Below are positions 5,603-8,570 of a stretch of 8,570 bases of DNA, piece by piece. This DNA is from Bacteroides sp. (GTDB lineage: Bacteria > Bacteroidota > Bacteroidia > Bacteroidales > Bacteroidaceae), in assembly GCA_030151845.1 (NCBI GenBank), contig JASLCM010000062.1, positions 1 to 8,570 of the forward strand, in the 5' to 3' direction. Position numbers and translations under genes: made by a program. Below the pieces are notes generated by a model. It was given only the letters and a program-made list of their open reading frames with translations, had not been told where the DNA came from and ran no database searches. Positions within the stretch are counted from its first letter, which is position 1, and each line of letters starts with the position of its first letter.

Positions 5603-5610
5603 TATCTTTG
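5603..5610 (+). promoter_or_regulatory. Promoter -7 box for the sppA-lpxK-punA operon
   Basis: TATCTTTG fully matches TAnnTTTG and lies 38 bases before the sppA ATG. No TTTG stands at the -33 distance; the ATAGGTAAAAA tandem repeat occupies that place instead. Confidence 0.6.
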
Positions 5611-5648
5611 TTAGATAACAAATTCTAAACCTAATTTTTTTTGATAAA

Positions 5649-7433
5649 ATGAAAGATTTTATAAAGTACACGTTGGCCACTATTACAGGGATTATAGTGA
5701 GCTCTATGGTCCTCTTCTTCATAGGAATGGTTCTCTTTGCCAGCATTATAGCTGCAAAAAGTGATGCAGGAGAGACTATTATACAAGATAAGTCCATATT
5801 AACCTTGCATTTTAAAGGAAGTTTAGAAGAGAGAAAAATTGAAAATCCGCTAGAGAGTATCCTAGGCGACAATAGCCAAACAACTTATGGGCTAGAAGAC
5901 TTACTCAAAGCTATAAAGAAAGCAAAGGAAAACGATAAGGTTAAAGGTATCTATATCAACTATGAAATGTTAACTGGCTCATTTGCCTCACTTGAAGAGC
6001 TACGAAATGCTTTAGTAGACTTCAAGTCTGATGGGAAGTTCATCGTATCCTATGCTGATACCTACTCGCAAGGTGGATACTACCTATCAAGTATATCCGA
6101 TAAAATCTTATTAAATCCAATAGGATCTATTGAATGGAACGGATTGTCGGCAACTCCTATTTTCTTTAAAGGCTTACTAGACAAACTAGGTGTAGAAGCT
6201 CAAATATTCAAAGTTGGAACTTATAAATCGGCTGTGGAACCTTATATTCTTAATGAAATGAGCGAAGCTAACCGAGAACAAACTCAACATTTCTTAAGTT
6301 CGTTATGGAGTAATATGCTAAAAGGTGTTTCGGAGTCAAGAGCAATCCCTGTCGACTCACTAAATCGACTGGCCGATAAACTTCTCTTATTCTACCCTGC
6401 CGAAGAGTCTATCAAAGCAGGATTAGCAGACTCACTTATCTACAAAAGTGAGGTCAAGGATTTTTTAAAAGCACAGCTGGGATTAGATAAAGATGACGAT
6501 TTAAACACCATCAGTTTAAAAACCATGCAAAATGCAGCACAAGCTAAACCTAAGAATAAAAGTGGTAATATTTTAGCTGTATACTATGCATATGGCGGAA
6601 TTGATATGGGAGGAAGGAGTAATCCCCTATCTCCTGAAAACGGCATAAACTCTCAAAAGGTTATTAAGGATTTAAAGAAATTAGAAGAAAATAAAGATGT
6701 TAAAGCTGTAGTCTTACGGGTAAATAGCCCTGGTGGTAGTGCTTTTGGATCTGAACAAATATGGAAAGCTATAATGGACCTAAAAGAGACTAAACCTGTT
6801 GTTGTTTCTATGGGAGATTATGCAGCATCAGGTGGCTACTATATTTCTGCTGCTGCCGATCGAATCGTTGCACAGCCCACTACACTTACTGGCTCAATAG
6901 GAATCTATGGAATGTGGTTTAAAAATAAATCACTGTTGAGCAAAATAGGTATTAATTTTGATGGGGTAAAAACAAATGCCCATTCTGATCTAGGCGTTCC
7001 AAACAAAGCACTAAGCGCAGAGGAGACAGCGATCATTCAAATGAATGTAAATAGGGGTTATGACCTCTTCCTTACACGCTGTGCAAACGGTAGAGGACTT
7101 ACCAAAGAAGAGGTAGGAAAAGTGGCTGAGGGAAGAGTTTGGACTGGTGAGACAGCTAAGGAGTTGGGATTAGTGGATGAGTTAGGAGGATTAGATCGTG
7201 CTATTGAATTAGCAAAAGAACTAGCAGAAATAGAAGAGTACTCCTTAATTTCCTATCCTAAAAAGAAAGATTTTCTAGCAAAACTTTTAGAAACAGACAT
7301 AGAGGATTATCTTTCTGAAAAGATATTTGCTCGTAAAATAGGCTCTTTCTATAATGAATATAAATTATTAAATGATCTACTAGATAGTGATGTTTTACAA
7401 ATGAGAATGCCATACTATCTTGATTTCAAGTAG
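5649..7433 (+). CDS. sppA: Signal peptide peptidase SppA, 67K type (membrane protease IV, S49)
   Basis: SppA is a membrane-anchored serine protease that degrades cleaved signal peptides. At 594 residues it is the long, two-domain form. One N-terminal membrane helix (about 8-36) is followed by an N-terminal S49-like domain (about 50-300) and a C-terminal S49 domain (about 308-530). The catalytic Lys is K193 in FKVGTYKSAVEPY, the same motif that holds K209 in the E. coli enzyme. The Ser nucleophile is S394 in GDYAASGGYYISAAADRI. The preceding VNSPGGSAFGSEQIW (358-372) supplies the oxyanion-hole Gly residues, and TLTGSIGIYG (412-421) completes the fold. Both catalytic residues are present, so the enzyme should be active. 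The stop TAG is followed in frame by TAA TAA. lpxK begins 8 bases later, so the two are probably one transcript. Confidence 0.96.
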   Translation: MKDFIKYTLATITGIIVSSMVLFFIGMVLFASIIAAKSDAGETIIQDKSILTLHFKGSLEERKIENPLESILGDNSQTTYGLEDLLKAIKKAKENDKVKGIYINYEMLTGSFASLEELRNALVDFKSDGKFIVSYADTYSQGGYYLSSISDKILLNPIGSIEWNGLSATPIFFKGLLDKLGVEAQIFKVGTYKSAVEPYILNEMSEANREQTQHFLSSLWSNMLKGVSESRAIPVDSLNRLADKLLLFYPAEESIKAGLADSLIYKSEVKDFLKAQLGLDKDDDLNTISLKTMQNAAQAKPKNKSGNILAVYYAYGGIDMGGRSNPLSPENGINSQKVIKDLKKLEENKDVKAVVLRVNSPGGSAFGSEQIWKAIMDLKETKPVVVSMGDYAASGGYYISAAADRIVAQPTTLTGSIGIYGMWFKNKSLLSKIGINFDGVKTNAHSDLGVPNKALSAEETAIIQMNVNRGYDLFLTRCANGRGLTKEEVGKVAEGRVWTGETAKELGLVDELGGLDRAIELAKELAEIEEYSLISYPKKKDFLAKLLETDIEDYLSEKIFARKIGSFYNEYKLLNDLLDSDVLQMRMPYYLDFK

Positions 7434-7441
7434 TAATAAAC

Positions 7442-8536
7442 ATGAACAATAATCCGATAAAGATAAATAAATGGTTACAGCCTCTCTCCATTCTCTATGG
7501 ATTAGGTGTGAACATAAGGAATAAACTGTACGATTGGGGAGTTAAAAAGTCACATCGTTTTCAGTTACCTATCATCTGCATTGGAAACTTAACTGTAGGT
7601 GGAACAGGAAAAACACCGCACACAGAATTCTTGGTTGAGGTTCTAAAAAAGAGATACAAAGTTGCTATCTTAAGCAGAGGTTATAAAAGAAGCACAAAGG
7701 GGTTCATCCTAGCAGACGAAAATAGTAGTGCATCAAGCATTGGAGATGAACCGATGCAGATAGCACAAAAATTTCCCCAAGCTTATGTGGCAGTAGCAGA
7801 AAATCGAGTAGAAGGTGTACAGAAACTAAGTAAATTAAAAGAGCCTCCAGTGGAGGTGGTTTTGTTGGACGATGCTTTTCAACACCGCCGCATTAAAGCT
7901 GGGTTAAATATTTTACTAACTGATTACAACCGGCTCATATGTGATGATGCTCTTCTTCCTGCAGGGCGACTCAGGGAGCCTCTGTATGCAAAAAACAGGG
8001 CACATATTGTTATTGTTACTAAGTGTCCAGATACAATTAAACCGATAGATTTCAACATTGTTTCTAAGCGTTTGGATTTATATCCTTTTCAAAAATTGTA
8101 CTTTTCCTGCTTTAAATACAAAGATTTAAGACCTATTTCACCTACAAGTCAACAAAAAAAGATCTCTTTATCTGAACTAAAACAAGATACAAAGGTTCTA
8201 TTAGTAACAGGTATAGCTAATCCTTATACAATTAAAAAAGAGCTAAGTAAATATATAGCTTCTGTCGAGGAAATTCATTATGGAGATCATCATAATTTTA
8301 CTGCAACAGATTTAAAGTTTATAGAGAAAAGTTTTAGTAAGATAAAGGGAGATAAAAAACTCATTATTACAACAGAGAAAGATGCTATGAGATTAGTGGA
8401 GAACCCACATCTTTCGAAAGAGCTAAAAGAGGCCATCTATGCTTTACCTATACAAGTAGAGATTTTACAAAATCAAGAAAATAATTTCATCCAAAATATT
8501 TTAGAGTATGTTAGAGAAGATAAAAGAGACTGCTAA
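7442..8536 (+). CDS. lpxK: Tetraacyldisaccharide 4'-kinase LpxK
   Basis: LpxK phosphorylates the 4' position of the tetraacyldisaccharide 1-phosphate to make lipid IVA, the sixth step of lipid A synthesis, at the inner face of the inner membrane. The 364-residue protein has family length. It has the N-terminal hydrophobic region (about 11-24), a Walker A loop GNLTVGGTGKTP (48-59, K57), SRGYKR (78-83), the catalytic DDAFQHRR (143-150), LLPAGRLREP (171-180), YGDHHNFT (280-287) and ITTEKDAMRL (309-318). All recognisable active-site motifs are intact. The gene sits between sppA and a purine nucleoside phosphorylase gene. Its last 29 bases overlap that next gene, so translation is probably coupled. 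Its presence confirms an organism with lipid A and hence an outer membrane. Confidence 0.97.
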   Translation: MNNNPIKINKWLQPLSILYGLGVNIRNKLYDWGVKKSHRFQLPIICIGNLTVGGTGKTPHTEFLVEVLKKRYKVAILSRGYKRSTKGFILADENSSASSIGDEPMQIAQKFPQAYVAVAENRVEGVQKLSKLKEPPVEVVLLDDAFQHRRIKAGLNILLTDYNRLICDDALLPAGRLREPLYAKNRAHIVIVTKCPDTIKPIDFNIVSKRLDLYPFQKLYFSCFKYKDLRPISPTSQQKKISLSELKQDTKVLLVTGIANPYTIKKELSKYIASVEEIHYGDHHNFTATDLKFIEKSFSKIKGDKKLIITTEKDAMRLVENPHLSKELKEAIYALPIQVEILQNQENNFIQNILEYVREDKRDC

Positions 8537-8570
8537 ATTCCTAAAAAAGGAGATGACAACAAATCCAGAG
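8508..8570 (+). CDS. punA: Purine nucleoside phosphorylase, first 21 codons, cut by window edge
   Basis: An ATG at 8508-8510, in a frame different from lpxK, opens a reading frame that stays open for 21 codons to the window edge. It reads MLEKIKETAKFLKKEM followed by TTNPE. This closely resembles the N-terminus of Bacteroidales purine nucleoside phosphorylase (PunA, trimeric type), which splits purine nucleosides with phosphate into base and ribose 1-phosphate. The sppA-lpxK-punA order is one I recall from other Bacteroidales, which supports the call. A later in-frame ATG (8553-8555) is a poorer start: its GGAG lies only two bases away and it would drop the conserved helix. The rest of the gene, including the phosphate-binding loop, lies outside the window. 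Confidence 0.75.
   Translation, partial: MLEKIKETAKFLKKEMTTNPE

Noticed and set aside
5507..5872. Minus-strand 121-codon frame across the terminator and the sppA start
   Set aside because: It would cross the lipoprotein terminator and the sppA promoter, and its product resembles no protein family I know.

Overview
The window looks like chromosomal core DNA of a low-GC member of the Bacteroidales (Bacteroidota). The evidence is the set of genes: a NigD-like lipoprotein, a DMP19/DUF4375 protein, a two-gene NifU-like + GGGtGRT module, and an sppA-lpxK-purine nucleoside phosphorylase run. Lipoproteins carry Asp-rich stretches just after the lipobox Cys, as in Bacteroidota surface lipoproteins, and there are promoter -7 boxes of the Bacteroidetes type TAnnTTTG. 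I cannot name the genus. I see no tRNA, rRNA, CRISPR array, insertion sequence, integrase or other sign of a mobile region. No gap exceeds 300 bases.

Left part, minus strand (1-2638). Reading leftwards, a DMP19-family acidic protein (2141-2638) is followed by a tightly packed set: a NigD-like lipoprotein (1282-2028), a Yip1-like five-helix membrane protein (703-1278, TTG start), smpB (246-701), and the start of a nucleoside-recognition (Gate) membrane protein (1-244) that runs off the left edge. Gaps between these four genes are 3, 1 and 1 bases, so they are very probably one transcript. It joins trans-translation (SmpB) with envelope proteins of unknown role.

Middle (2639-4693). A divergent intergenic region holds a very good Bacteroidetes promoter (TTTG-N19-TACCTTTG). 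It drives a two-gene operon: a NifU/IscU-like scaffold-type protein and a GGGtGRT-family protein, both Cys-rich and without an established function. The operon uses codons typical of highly expressed genes and ends at a strong perfect-palindrome terminator. This is the least understood and most interesting system in the window.

Right part, plus strand (4694-8570). A single lipoprotein gene of unknown function (4862-5485) follows a leader that can fold into a hairpin and ends in its own palindromic terminator. Then comes an envelope/housekeeping operon: sppA (signal peptide peptidase, 5649-7433), lpxK (lipid A 4'-kinase, 7442-8536) and the first 21 codons of a purine nucleoside phosphorylase gene (from 8508) that overlaps the end of lpxK by 29 bases and continues past the right edge.
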